DNA of 64,000 nt from Trichoplusia ni. Its lineage: Eukaryota; Arthropoda; Insecta; Lepidoptera; Noctuidae. The stretch lies in assembly GCF_003590095.1 (NCBI RefSeq), contig NC_039483.1:16430001-16494000 (forward strand). The letters run 5' to 3'. Positions within the stretch are counted from its first letter, which is position 1. Every line of letters starts with the position of its first letter. The notes beneath the pieces were generated by a model. That model saw only the letters and a program-made list of their open reading frames with translations. It was not told where the DNA came from and did not search any database. This document shows, one piece after another, positions 13,150 through 25,500 of this stretch. The position numbers were made by a program, and so were the translations under genes.

Positions 13150-16100
13150 TTACCGGGACTTCTCGACAACCTTTCGCCTACCACTACTGACATTATTCAC
13201 AATCGGAGACACTTTCTCAGTTTCTAATTTTCTTTTACTGTTATTTTTCTTGTAACTGTTGATGTAGAATTTCCCAAACATATAAATGAACGCGACGGCA
13301 TTGAGCAGGCATAAAAAGTTCAGGATTCGCGGGAAGTCGCACTCGTAGAAGAACACGGCGGCGTTGTGAACGAAGATTATCAAGAATTGGATCTGGAACA
13401 CAATCGTATAAGGAATTAGAAAACTTTCACGAAACACATTAAAATGTATTTCAAAAATTCAACTGCAGAAGTGCAAAATTCAAATAAGCTTATTAATATG
13501 GAAAAGCATGTATTTTTTCTTCCTAAAAGATTTAAATCATATTGTAAAGAATAAATTATAATAAAGCTGAATAGGCTTTTTTTTAAATCAAAAAGACACT
13601 TCTGTTCCTGAGGTTTCTAGGAATTTCAATTCTAAATTCATCTTCAAACACTCGACTTTTATATTAAAATGACATCCATGGAGTTCCAAATGAGGAAGAG
13701 TGATATTTTCCAGACTAACTATTATATTTCCGCACTGCTCAGAATCTAGTTAGAAAGAAAATGGAATACGTACCAGTTGTATCATTGTGACGTGCTTCTT
13801 CCACCACACGTACTTCTGGTACTCAGGCCCAAGGCTGGAGATCAGGTAGTACCCATACATGATGACGTGCACCATCGAGTTCAGGTAGCCCATTAAAATC
13901 GTATGTCCACCTGGAAACAAGAAAAGATTTATCTTTTTATGAGTGGTTTGGCAACGGCAGTTAAAGTGTGTCAGGCTAGAAACAGAAGGCGGGATACAAA
14001 ATACAAAATTATTTAAAAAAAAATGTGAGTTCTATAAAAATGTAAGAATGTGTCAGTAACCCAACTTCTGGTATTTAGGTCCAAGATCCATACCATACAT
14101 ATCCATACATAATTATTTGACAACGATCAATGAAATTTGTATAGCTACCACTTTGAACTACTAGGTTGTACCAAACAGATACACAACGAACATAAACAGG
14201 AAATTAACGATTACATGGCAAATGCTAATCATCCCTAGATGTAGAGGGTGAGATAAATTATTACTTGAAAACATCCAAAACGCCGCAGTCTTAGAGAGAT
14301 ATAAGAGAAAACAGGATGTAACAGGACCCTGAACTGCAGTGGTACCAAAAAGCCATTAGTTTTATGAAAAAGTTTATTTTTGAACTTGCCCGTAACGGAA
14401 ACAGGCAAGCCACATCTTGGGCCATAAGACTAAATTAATATAGAATAAAAGGTACACATTTATCACACTAAAGTTCAATTATGACACTTAAATTTTCATT
14501 TACCTTAAAGTACCTTTAAGTTACCTTTTTTCAATCCTTTGTAGATTGCTATACAGAGGACTATGATGATACTTAAACATATGACCGAAGATCGAGAGAA
14601 ATTTCACGCGAGTTGTGGTGCATGTGGATATGTGCAACTTTGCTATCAAAAGTGATAATACATCGGCGGCAATCTATCACAACTGGGCTCCAATTCCGTT
14701 ATTTACGATTTTGACACTATTTGTATTTTTGTAAGCATTTTTTTTTTCATTTTCATTTGTTGGCTATAGCCAAATTGGCTTCCCGGAATGATATTTATAA
14801 ATATCTAAATCAGCCTTTGTACAAGCTTAAGTTTCGTAAAACTGAGACAATTTACCTGGGAAGTATTTCGCTCCAAACCAGATGACGAGCGACATGAGTG
14901 TGTGATGGTAAACGTGGAGGAAGGTCACTTGGTTGTTCTTCTTTCTTAAAACGAAGAAGACTGTGTCGAGAAGTTCCGTGATCTTAGCGAAGAAATAGTA
15001 CCATACCGCTCCAGCAATCTGGAATTCATAATTAGGTGTCATGATGTCAGTGATTCATAATCAATACTTTTTATCAATACGTTTTATCTTATGTTAAAAC
15101 GTAAAATTTTCAAGAAATTTCAAAAATTCCAAAATTGTGACTCTCATTATTTATTTTTCAAACTTATTTAATCTAATATTTTTTTTAAAATTTTTGTGTG
15201 ATAATTTTTTTTTAATTCAATTTAATATATTTACTGTATAATAATAATGTATTCATCAAAATTAAAATTAATCTTCATCAATGTTATTTAATGTATATTA
15301 TATAAAAATAATATTGTAATAAAAATGTGAACTATTATATGAATGGTGTGTACACCTGTAAGTGACATATTTACACTGCAGGGAGAAAAATATAATAATT
15401 GTATACATAATATTTGTAAATATGTTGTTGGTGTGCCTTTAATTAATAAATAAATAAATAAATACAAGGTGATTTTTTAGTCGTATCACAAAAGTATCTC
15501 AGATCATATATCCGACGTAAAATACCCCTAGGCGCGATTATTATTTTTTTATTATCAACTAAGATAATAAGTAAAAGAAAAATAAAACAAGAGAAATCTG
15601 AAACATACTCTTAAAAATGATAAAAACGCCGCCGCCCGCGACCCTCACCATTGTTACAAGGCTCAGACCGTGCTCGCAAAAGAGCTGTGTTTCTAAAAAA
15701 CTACGAACTGCATCATAATATTGAATGAAAATTGCATTTAAAATTTATTCAAATCTCATAAATACCTATTTTTTATCATGAACATGTTCTATTCATTGGA
15801 TAGATACATGAACTGGGCTGCTTTTGTAAGACGACTAAAAAATCACGGTGTATGTACATGTTACGGCAAAACATTTTGAAGTGCTAAAAACTTAGATGTA
15901 AAAAAAAAAATTAAGCAGTTTATTATATTTGATATGCATAGTGCGTTTTATACCAATTGTGCATATCAAATATAAAACGTAGTTGAAGGTAGTTAATAAA
16001 CAGAATTAATGTTGGTAGCGAGATTTTCAACCATGTATAAAATTTTATGCAAATTAATGTTTGCCACTGAAACAATTTCTGGTTTGTTAATAGGACACTC

Positions 16101-19100
16101 TTTTTTTGTTTCCCCTATTAACTAATAATTTTCAATTAAAAGGTTATTTCCTAATTTAACATTTAACTAATTTAATTAAGTTAGTACTTACGCCAAGTCC
16201 TCTTGGGCTGTTTGAGTAGTCAATAGTTTCACACGCTAGGTTGTAATCCTTAGAAATTATGTAGTAGCTGCCCTGAAAAAATAAAGAAAACAAAATTAGT
16301 TTATCCCTTTAGTGGCCGTGTTAAGTGGATGGTTGCGGGTTTGAACTTCAAGCCTGCGATAATGTTAAAAGTTAGTATTTTTTTATAATCAGGAACCGCA
16401 AATCTTTTGCCAGCAAACGCAGTAAATTACAATTCAATACTTTCCAAAAAGCAGAGAGGATTTGTAACAGAAATGGAATATTTATATTAGAAGTGTTTCT
16501 ATAAGAGCCCATCTGTATCCATTTACTTATGACCTAAAAGTATTAAAAAATAATGGAAATAAAGGTATTAAAACCAACCGGAAAATTCAAATCACAACAC
16601 CGTACTTATGTCCAACGGCTATTTACGTTTTAAATATTTACAGTTAATATATATTTGATTAAGACTAAGAAACATGTTGCTTTTGTGATGATTAGAAGGG
16701 CATACAACTTGAGTTTAAACATTAATCAATACTTGCAAAGTAAACTGGCAAATATTTGAGTCTGAAGTGCATGTAAGATGCATGCATGCGGAAAAACATT
16801 ATGCAACGGTTACTAGGAGTACAGACAGAGGAACATGTTTATGATGGATTATTTCGTGACTTCAAGATTTATACTTTTAGGATATAGCATCAGTAGGCAG
16901 ATCAGGTAGCTGGCGTTAAATAGTGAAAGCCCGAAAACCTGGTATAAAGGCGCGATTTAGGAGAAGTCTTCTGTCTCTCTTAGGTGTTCAGCAGTGAACT
17001 ATAAAATCTGAAGCTGATGAGAAACCGAAAAATCTAAGTTACGAGATTGAACCAACAAAACCGGTCAAGTACGAGTCGGACTCCCAGCACAGAAGTTCCG
17101 GAGTATAAGCTTTAAAACAAATGTTACAAACGATTGTAACAACGTTAATTAGCCTCGATTTTTATTTTTTTGTACTAAATATATAATAGGTGACAATGTA
17201 AATTGTCTAGCTATTACGGTTCATGATGTAAACCTGCTGGCGGAGGCACGGGTAGACGGACTAACCGTATAACTAGTCTAGTCTAGTCTCCGTCTAACCA
17301 GGTATAACCTTTGGGAAAGAATTAAAAAAAAAACGAATATTTGTCTAAGACCCGAAGTGACGCAAAGAGCATTCACGACATCATTTCTCTTAGTCAAGAA
17401 AAAGCAAACCTGCAAGCGTTATTTAAAGAAATGACTGAAAACATTGTTTGAATATGACGATTCATGTGAATTAATAAGAAGAAACTGCATTTCCATTCAT
17501 TTCCATGAGTTGATGAGAGAGATTTCAATTTTCATTCATGGTTGTAGAATATCAATGATATCAACGGAGGTTCATTTTGAAAATTTTGGATGATGAAGCA
17601 ATTTCGTAAGTTACATGTAATATATTCAGTTTATTAACCACTTAGACAATTTGCCTTTTAATGTGTGTTAATTATCACACCGGGTCAAGTTGAATGACAC
17701 AAGTAATTTGGTAAATAAATTAATTTACTGTCGTCTTTAGTAGAGAATTTTAAATTGTATTTAAATAGAAAAAGTATTTCAATGTTTATTAGATTGTGTT
17801 AAAATACGTCAACGCTACGTTTTGGGGTATTGTACGATGATTATTCATTAAACTCAGATATATTATCATTATTTTTTGTATTCAGCAACCGATTTGAAGG
17901 CTAAATCGTTAAATAGTTTTTTATAATAAATGTATAAAATTACATGCTCAATCAACATAATAGTTTACGCCAAGTCGTTGGGTCAATCAACCACTCATAT
18001 GATTTTAAATAAAAAACTAAAAGACAACAAAGAAAAAATGATAGAGGACAAACTGTATGTCCCTTTTCACATAAACATAAACACAACAACACAGTAATAA
18101 AAAAATCAACTTTCGTTCATCATCTCACAAAAACTCAAACATTTGGAACAAAAGTCGCAAACACATTCAGGTAATGACTTCATTAGAGCATTAAGCAGAG
18201 TGAGTGCATGGATGAGGAGGCAGTTAATGTGGGAGTCAGTGCGGGCTTTCAGTAATAGCCCGCACTGACTCCCATATTAAAAGAAATAACTCGGGAAATT
18301 ACGATTCGCGACGTAACAACTTACAGAGGAATTATATTAAGCTGTCAAATGCCTTCTACTAAAACTGAAAATTTACTCTGACGAATATAGTCTGGATAAG
18401 CTACTTAACCCAATAATAAAATAAAAAAAAGAACTTAAAAAAGGCGTATCTGCTTTCGTAAGATTTTAGTTAACATTGATTGAGTATCCAAACGATCGAG
18501 TCAGTTTGAAGCTTGCTTATTGTCAGTTCCATATAACCTATTTTGATAGTCATAGGATTGGCAAATTTCCTCATGTTTTTAATAACAATATGCGCTTATG
18601 CAATAAAATATAGTTATTTTGCTGTATGTTTAGAATACAATTTTATGTATTTTGAAAATAACTCAAATACTGTTGATATCACGCTTACTATTCGTAAGTT
18701 TTTTTAAAGATTCTTGTGATATTTCTCTGTTCCTTTCTTTTTTCTGGCTATCACTTTGACTTTTTTGATAGTCACGGTATAATCGACATCACAAGTTTAA
18801 AATTATTAATGTACATTTTATATTTAATAACTACAAAAAAAAATGCCACACAACAAATAAATATGAAAAACAATGAACGAAAAAAGAACATCATTAGGGA
18901 CGCAATGCAAGGTAGGTCGGTAAAGCAAGAAAAATAACAAAACAATCTTACCGTGTAAACTAGAAATAAGCTGAATCCCACTTGAAATAAGTTGTACAGG
19001 AAAAGCACTGTTTTCAACTCATAAGCTGGCCTTTTCTCCATGAACTTGGGTCCACAGTTTTTGCAAAAGTAGAGGTAGGAAGAAACTATCGATAGGATGA

Positions 19101-19570
19101 TGAAGGGATTGGATATGCCCCACCATTGTGCCGTCCTTGGATCTAAAAACATAAAGGAAAATAATAACAATTTTGAAAACATGCTTAAAACCAACTCCAA
19201 TGAAGTTTGAGAAAAAAGTCTCAGCTGATTTGAAAGAAGATGGAGGTTACATGTCAACGGTTATATACGAATATGTTATCTTCTACTTCTGACATAATAT
19301 ATACCTTGAACTTGACACTTCGCAAGCAAGGGGATGATATATACTAGAGATATATTTGAGAATTATGGTAAAAAAATAATTTAGGACCTTAAAACACAGA
19401 GTTATGATGAACCAAAAAAAAAAATTTTTTTACTATGTTTTACGTAATATCTATGTTTAGGATGAATTAAAAAAGAAACTAATAATATTTTGTAATAATT
19501 CGTACTCACCAGCCAATTCATGTACATAATAATTATATTTATCCACAAGACTATCTAACAACCCAGCCAT
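13150..19570 (-). CDS. ELOVL family very-long-chain fatty-acid elongase (gene B), 291 aa
   Basis: Coding exons on the minus strand are 19570-19510, 19142-18952, 16272-16192, 15018-14856, 13910-13774 and 13392-13150 (TAA stop). All introns are GT-AG with phases 1,0,0,1,0. The start context AACATGG is good, and the first 20 residues align with gene A. Exon 2 begins DPRTAQWW and contains YLYFC and the GPKFMEKRPAYEL segment typical of the family. Motifs: KITELLDT (123-130), HVYHH histidine box (146-150), FPGGH across the exon 4/5 junction, HVIMYGYY (180-187) and TMIQLIQF (207-214). The tail after the last membrane segment is basic (KRK, RRK) and ends EKSR, which is not a strict KKxx or KxKxx signal. 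Role by family: ER 3-ketoacyl-CoA synthase of fatty-acid elongation; substrate chain length unknown. Intron 2 is 2.7 kb and holds a notable hairpin. Intron 3 carries a MITE, and intron 4 a relic elongase exon. Confidence 0.95.
14064..14125 (-). pseudogene. Relic of an elongase exon 5 inside intron 4 of gene B
   Basis: Bases 14064-14086 are identical over 23 bases to 23314-23336 in exon 5 of gene C, the part encoding the GPKYQK segment. A following stretch (tccatacataatta) resembles the MY-Y part of exon 5 of gene B, with a deletion between. There is no usable acceptor or donor and the frame is broken. It is best read as the remains of a further tandem copy or of a partial duplication or conversion tract. 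Confidence 0.6.
15200..15462 (+). repeat. AT-rich LINE-like 3' tail with (TAAA)n
   Basis: The segment ends with gttggtgtgcctttaat and a run of taaa units, a pattern seen at the 3' ends of lepidopteran non-LTR elements. The MITE at 15465 begins directly after the tetranucleotide run. The left limit is approximate and no protein is visible. Confidence 0.35.
15465..15850. mobile_element. TA-flanked MITE with terminal inverted repeats
   Basis: The left end reads caaggtgattttttagtcgt and the right end, reverse complemented, caccgtgattttttagtcgt. Similarity continues through acaaaag, giving roughly 30-bp imperfect inverted repeats. A TA dinucleotide borders each end (15463-15464 and 15851-15852), the target duplication expected of Tc1/mariner-type transposons. 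The 386-bp interior has no transposase. The right end is repeated almost identically over about 50 bases near 56900-56951, where only that end is present. It lies in intron 3 of gene B. Confidence 0.75.
15924..15974. repeat. 15-bp perfect inverted repeat with 21-nt loop
   Basis: Left arm 15924-15938 (tatatttgatatgca) is exactly complementary to right arm 15960-15974. Part of the loop (gcgttttata) is also complementary to sequence overlapping and just beyond the right arm. It lies in gene B intron 3, just past the MITE. Either a small foldback element or an end of another MITE. Confidence 0.6.
17057..17290 (+). repeat. Dispersed repeat of the ggtcaagtacgagtcggac type
   Basis: Starts with ccggtcaagtacgagtcgg and continues into acagaagttccggag, then a region with ctgctggcggagg. 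An inverted related copy is at about 28640-28830 (gtacggaaccc, then gactcgcactt). The sequence is very common in lepidopteran introns. No coding capacity. Lies in gene B intron 2. Confidence 0.55.
18224..18280. other. Near-perfect 24-bp hairpin in gene B intron 2
   Basis: Left arm 18224-18247 and right arm 18257-18280 pair at 23 of 24 positions around a 9-nt loop. The arms contain gggagtcagtgcgggct, much richer in GC than the surrounding intron. The length and loop size would suit a small-RNA precursor such as a microRNA hairpin. A short foldback repeat is equally possible. Nothing in the sequence proves transcription. Confidence 0.55.
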
Positions 19571-22536
19571 GTTGGTCGCACGTTCGTACCACCTCCGTAC
19601 CACGAGTGTTATGGGACGACTCCTCGGCTTTACGAAGAAAACAAATTAAATCATATTCCTTTGACGTAATTAACACGAATAATACATTTATTCCGTATGT
19701 ACCAGACTAACGAAATAGATTGAACAGTGATTTGCAACTATACGAAAAAACGTCACGGAATTTAATACAATTATTAGAACAAAATTGAAAGGGCTGCTGT
19801 CTTCTCAGTTGAAACTACGACTAATGAATAATTTAATGATTATGGTTGCATTTGTAGGCTCCAGTTGTATAATTAGTATTAGTAGTATTAATGAAGGTAT
19901 TAAGTAATGAGTACTAAGTAAATTTAATTTATATTTGCACAATGCTCTGATGTGTAGCCTTTCACATTGTAGATTTTATTAGAAATCTATTTATGTTCAG
20001 CTGGTACTTATAAAACAGAAACATGAAATTAATCTAATTTATGGGAATATTATATAAGTCGAAATATTGGTTTTAAATTAAAAATATCGGAATTTAAGTC
20101 TCTTCTTTTGTGTGTGATTTTGGCCTCCTTCTCGGTTTTAAATTGGGTTGTAACTTGGTATGTATATACGCTGATTACCCAATTTTATTATGACATGGAG
20201 CTGATCTGAAACTGAAGTTGGAAGGCAGCATTTAGAGAGCCTCTCTTCTCTTAATGTGCATTCACGAGAAGTTTGATACCAAAAACGAAGTGCGGAAAAG
20301 TTAGTTTTTTTTTAAATATTATACTAAATATCTGCATTTTTGATATTTTTTCTTTTATGAATCGAAAAATTGAAATATCTTCCGGCCTCGGAATGGTCGT
20401 CTCACATTAACTACACCGTTGGTCACCTTTAGCATACAATATGACTTTCAGAATGTAGAGTTCAGAAGGCTTACCGTCAACTCATAAAGTAACATACCTA
20501 ATGAAATCTTTGCAGCATGACAGCGTTCTACATAAATTAAGACATAAGAGGCTGCTCTTCTATACACAACTGCAATAATATTTTAGTGGTGTTATGCTAT
20601 AAAACCATCACCTTGTCTTGTTCAGGATTTTACGATGCAGATTTGCCAATAAGATACCAACAGGAATTAATTAATCTTAGGGAAACGTGGGTAACGGCTA
20701 CATAAATATGAGAAAACTATAAAAAATGTTGTGTTCAGAAACAAAGAGGAGTATGTGGAAAGAAATAAATATTAAAAAATAGGAGTTTTTATCGGCAAAA
20801 TATGAGAATCATTTGGCATTTGTTTGCCATACACTTCACATAGCACGAGAAGTGTATGGATTAATTGTCTGGTTAAAAAAGATTCAAAATAAATGATCAT
20901 TAATTTTAACCTCTTTCAAAAACCTAGGTAGTTTTGTCTTCAAGGTCAATTCACGATTCCAAAAAAATAAACCACGTTTACGCACTGATGAAGCTGGATA
21001 ACAAAAGCGAACTTTGTTTAAACTTAATTAATTATTTATTTATTTTTTATCGTCACTTGTTTTATTATGAGTCAACAAAGAGTATATGAACACAAAATTA
21101 ACTACGAAAGTGTCTGAAAATATTAATCACAGAGTAAGTTTTAGGTACAAGTTGATATTATATTTATAAAATTGACACTGACATCTTTTTGATGGTGACC
21201 ATTACCATCATATCTGAATTTCTAGATAAAAACTCATTGGAAATGCGATTTTCATAAAGACTTTTTGGCTACCCTAAACTAAAAGTTTGTTGAAAGAGGC
21301 TGTACAAATATTTTATTTATTGTACGCTAGGAACTTAAAAATAGAATGCATTATAAACGTATGGTCGAACACAGTTTGTTTTATTAATTTAATCAATCTT
21401 TCGCTTAAAAAACGGTTTCTTGGCATAGAGACTAGCAGGTAAAAAAGAAATCTTGAAAAAGAAATGGATACGAAAAGGCCACCTCCGCGTCCTGATCCAG
21501 ATCTCCAAGTCTATAGAAACAGAATACTGAATCACTGTCTGACTGACTTTTTTTTTATAATCGAACCAGCCTAGAAATGCTTTCAATTTAAAACTTCTAT
21601 TTTGGGGCTACTGAATAATAATTATATTTATGGCTTTCTCATGCAACAACGCCATCTAGAGCTTTGTCAGTAAATTAGCGCACTTAAATAAATCTCTTAC
21701 TAACCGAGAGATGGTGTTAGTTGAGCAAATTATGCAATGCAAATTAAAAATTGGCTTTACTAGAATATCAAAGGTATTTTATTTATTAGTAGGTAATATT
21801 TATTGAACATTCGTTTAGACTTTTAATAGGTACTTATTAGAAACATATAGTCAATTGCAAACTTGTAATTTGAAAATTGAATTAATGAAAAGTATATTCT
21901 TGCTTTCGATCTAGATTCGAGTATTTGAAGTCTATGATTCATAACAATGTTTTCCTTCACCACTAGTCAATTGTATTTTCAATTAATAAAGTCGCGAAAG
22001 TGAACCTCGCACATACAGATTCCTACGTAAAACCTTCAGGCCACCACGAGAATTTCAATGAACACAGGGAAATAAAACATTTTGCATACTAATTTTATTT
22101 TTTTATGTTAACATAATAATGTACGTACATTATAACAGATAAATGCTCAATACTAGGCTCGCATATAGTAACTAGTAATTTCATTAAACTATATAGCCTA
22201 CATTCAGATTGAGACTGTAAGCAAATTAGATCTTTTAATACACCTGAATGATAAGTTACACAATTAACAGTTATAGTTTCTCCAAGTGATTTTCAACCAC
22301 AATTCTGACTTGGCCACAGTCTCAATTTTTCTTCAATCATTCCTTACAATTAATATGTTGGACAGACGATGCGTAACTTGTGCATGGGATATGAACCACA
22401 GTATTACAGAATAGATTTCGGCTATTAGTCTACTGGATGAATAAAAATACCTCAACCAATAGCCAAGCATCATCAGGTACCCAGTTACAAATATTTGCAT
22501 CGTCGGCTAACATTTTATAAAAAAAAATCGTCAAAA
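19571..22536. other. Spacer between elongase genes B and C
   Basis: Contains the putative promoter and 5' UTR of gene B at its left end and the 3' UTR of gene C at its right end. Open frames here (for example 21389-21586 on the minus strand) have no recognisable content. A short inverted repeat lies at 20827-20859 (11-bp arms). Nothing else stands out. Confidence 0.55.
22094..22099 (-). terminator. Candidate polyadenylation signal, gene C
   Basis: First AATAAA on the minus strand after the gene C stop, 438 nt downstream, in an AT-rich stretch. No closer canonical hexamer was seen. Confidence 0.4.
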
Positions 22537-25500
22537 CTAGTTAGCTTTGACCTTTTTGCTGGTACCATTCGCGGTACTACTCTTGGTTTTCTTCTGTGGT
22601 GTCTTAATGTAGGTTTCGTAATAAAAGCTTCCAAATAGATAAACGAATTGCAAACTGTGTATGGCGAGTAAAACGTTGATCCACTTGGGGTAAGCGCATT
22701 CCTTAAATATAGGTATCACGTTGTGGACGAAGATTATGGCGAATTGGACCTGAAAGGAGACGGATGTATTTGAGTTAGTCACATTCTAGAATATGTTGAA
22801 TAATGGAAATGAGGAAATATAGTTGGAATATAATGTGTCTGGCAATTTGACAAAACTGGAAAGGCGACAGACATTGGATCTGTATTTTAACGCGCTGTCC
22901 GAAATACGGAGTTGCTGTAACAGCTGATTCAGAAGCTATGAACATAGACAATTTATTTTTTCAACCACATCAATAATACTGGAAAAAGACTGTTCTTGCA
23001 AAAAGTAGGTTTTAATGACCGGAAGGCCCAGCGCCACATCTTAATGTAATATATTGCATTTGGAAAACCGTGTCAGAGCACGACACGGCGTAGAGCGGAG
23101 TCTCTCTACTACAACAGCAAATATATTACTTTAAAAGATGCTAGTGCTAACGTATTTATTTTCCTCTGCTTTTGCTTAGCCAGTCTCCCACCTTTTTTCG
23201 CTTTCTTATCTCACTGCATTCAACTGAATTCATATATCATTTCAAAGTGACTGTAGTTTTTCTCTTATTTCTTACCAGTTGCAGGGTGGTGACGTGCTGT
23301 TTCCACCAGATGTACTTCTGGTATTTAGGTCCAAGACCAGCTATCAGGTAATACGTGTACATGATGACGTGGACGAAAGAGTTGATGATACCGAGGAGGG
23401 AAGAATGGCCATCTGGGAAAGAGAAACAGTTATATTACAGAACCGGTCAACTGCTATTCAACTCGCGACATCAAGGGCTCCGTTCAAATCAGCTGAAGAA
23501 AAAACAAAATTGATGGTCTCTCATCAAATATATGACAAGAGCATTCTGATTGTCTATAACGACACATGAGGTACAGCCTGCAGACCGACGTACACATAGC
23601 GGAGCAATAATAGTAGGGTTATATTTTTGCTTTAGATATGGAAACCAAGATTAAAGAAATGAAAACTCTGTTAAAATAGCTACAGTTTTCCGTAAATCAG
23701 AAGAAATTGAAACTACTTTCCATCTTAAATTAGACTGGGCCGTAGGATACAAACAATAATGAGACTTACTCGGGAAGTATTTGAGTCCAATGTACGATGC
23801 AATAGGCATCATGAAGTGATGGAACACGTGCAAGAAGGATATCTGCCTGTCCTTCTTTCTTAACACAAAGAATATCGTGTCCATTAAGTCAATCAGCTTC
23901 ACTGTTGTGTACCACCAAAAGCCATTTAACATCTGAAATTAAGAAATAGTAATGGTATTATCTAGCTTATCGTAAGTTTATGTGCTACCTGATGTCAGAG
24001 TTTAAGTAGTAGACCTGTGATGTGGACTGATACATCCTTGATAAATGATAGGTGTGCCGGAATCAAAGGCTATCTGTCGATGATTTATTTTACAGTTTTT
24101 GAAGAGTGATAATTACTTTTCTGTATAACAGAGTAATTACCAAAGGATTCACATGACTACAAAAAAACGCTGGCTTACTGGGTCGACGATTTCAAAATCA
24201 ATGACTTGGAATCAATTTTCCTCAAGAATCAGTATTTGAAAAAGGTAAGGAGATAGTACATATAGAAAATGTCGCATTGGTACTGTCCTGCTTTGGGATT
24301 GAACCTGCAACTAGTGTATGTTTATGCACGCGTTGCAGGTTCCATATAGAAAGAAATGCTACTTGACCACGTTAATGCGGCTATATCGTCACAAACTCTC
24401 AAACTTGACCTCTTTTAAATATAAGTATAGTTAAACTTACTCTTCTTGAGTATATATTTTCTGTATAATCAACAGGTTGACATGTAATGTCATAGTGATT
24501 GAGCCATCCTGCTGCAAGTCCCTGGAAAAGAAAATGTCATCATTTTAAGACCATGTGCTTTCGCATAGCCAATTTTTGGTTATTAATTACACTACGAGAT
24601 GTGCTACTTTCTGTCCGGTGTAAAAAATACTTTACCGGTACATTCAACTAACTTAAATCTCTAAAATACGTATTTCAATCTCATCTACGTATCTATATTC
24701 ACAATACCTTACTGAGAGGATTTTAAAAGGGACAATAATATTCCTCGTTTCAAATGTAGCCGGAAAACATTATCACTAAAGATACTCAACGAAACATGTT
24801 TTTAAATAGAAAACAGTTTTAAGCATTTTGCTATTTTTGGATTTTTTTATTAATTGTTATTTGGGAGAATAACACCCCTCTCAAAGTTTTGGTCATAAAG
24901 GCGAAACTCGGAGAGCAGAATAAATTGTGCAATCATTGCGTATTAAAGGTGGTCTGCAGCTATTAAGCTTTACAAATGGATCTCATTTTCCAACTTTTGA
25001 TTAACATTTGTATTGTTTTCTCTTTTTTATATTGCTTATCTTAAAGCGTAGCTTAATCTTAAATTATACGAAACCCTCAACTTTACTCACCAGAACAAAT
25101 ATATAGAAACTAATACATATTTGGAATATGTTGTACAGCATAATAGGTGTTTTCAACTCAAATGGCTGCAGGTTCTGCATGATGCGAGGACCTAATCTCT
25201 TGACGAAATATAAATAGGTCGGCAGGATGATCAGCATGTGGATGTGAGTGGGGAATAAATCTCGTGTTCTATCATCTATGAATATAAATACATGGTTTAC
25301 GTTAATAAGAGTTCTATTAGCAGGTATAGGGCCCCGATTCTGCTATTTACAATGACCGATGAATGAATGGCAATTGAATTGAATTTGAAATTATTCCTAT
25401 TCTCTTAAGCATTAAGCCAACACTTTAATTGAAAATTCATTGTGTGAGTGTACCGTCCCATTCTCACTTTCCAATTACTGTGTAGGAAAATAACTTAAGA

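Noticed and set aside
23279..23569. 96-codon plus-strand open frame
   Set aside because: It overlaps exon 5 of gene C on the opposite strand; the open frame is a shadow of that exon.
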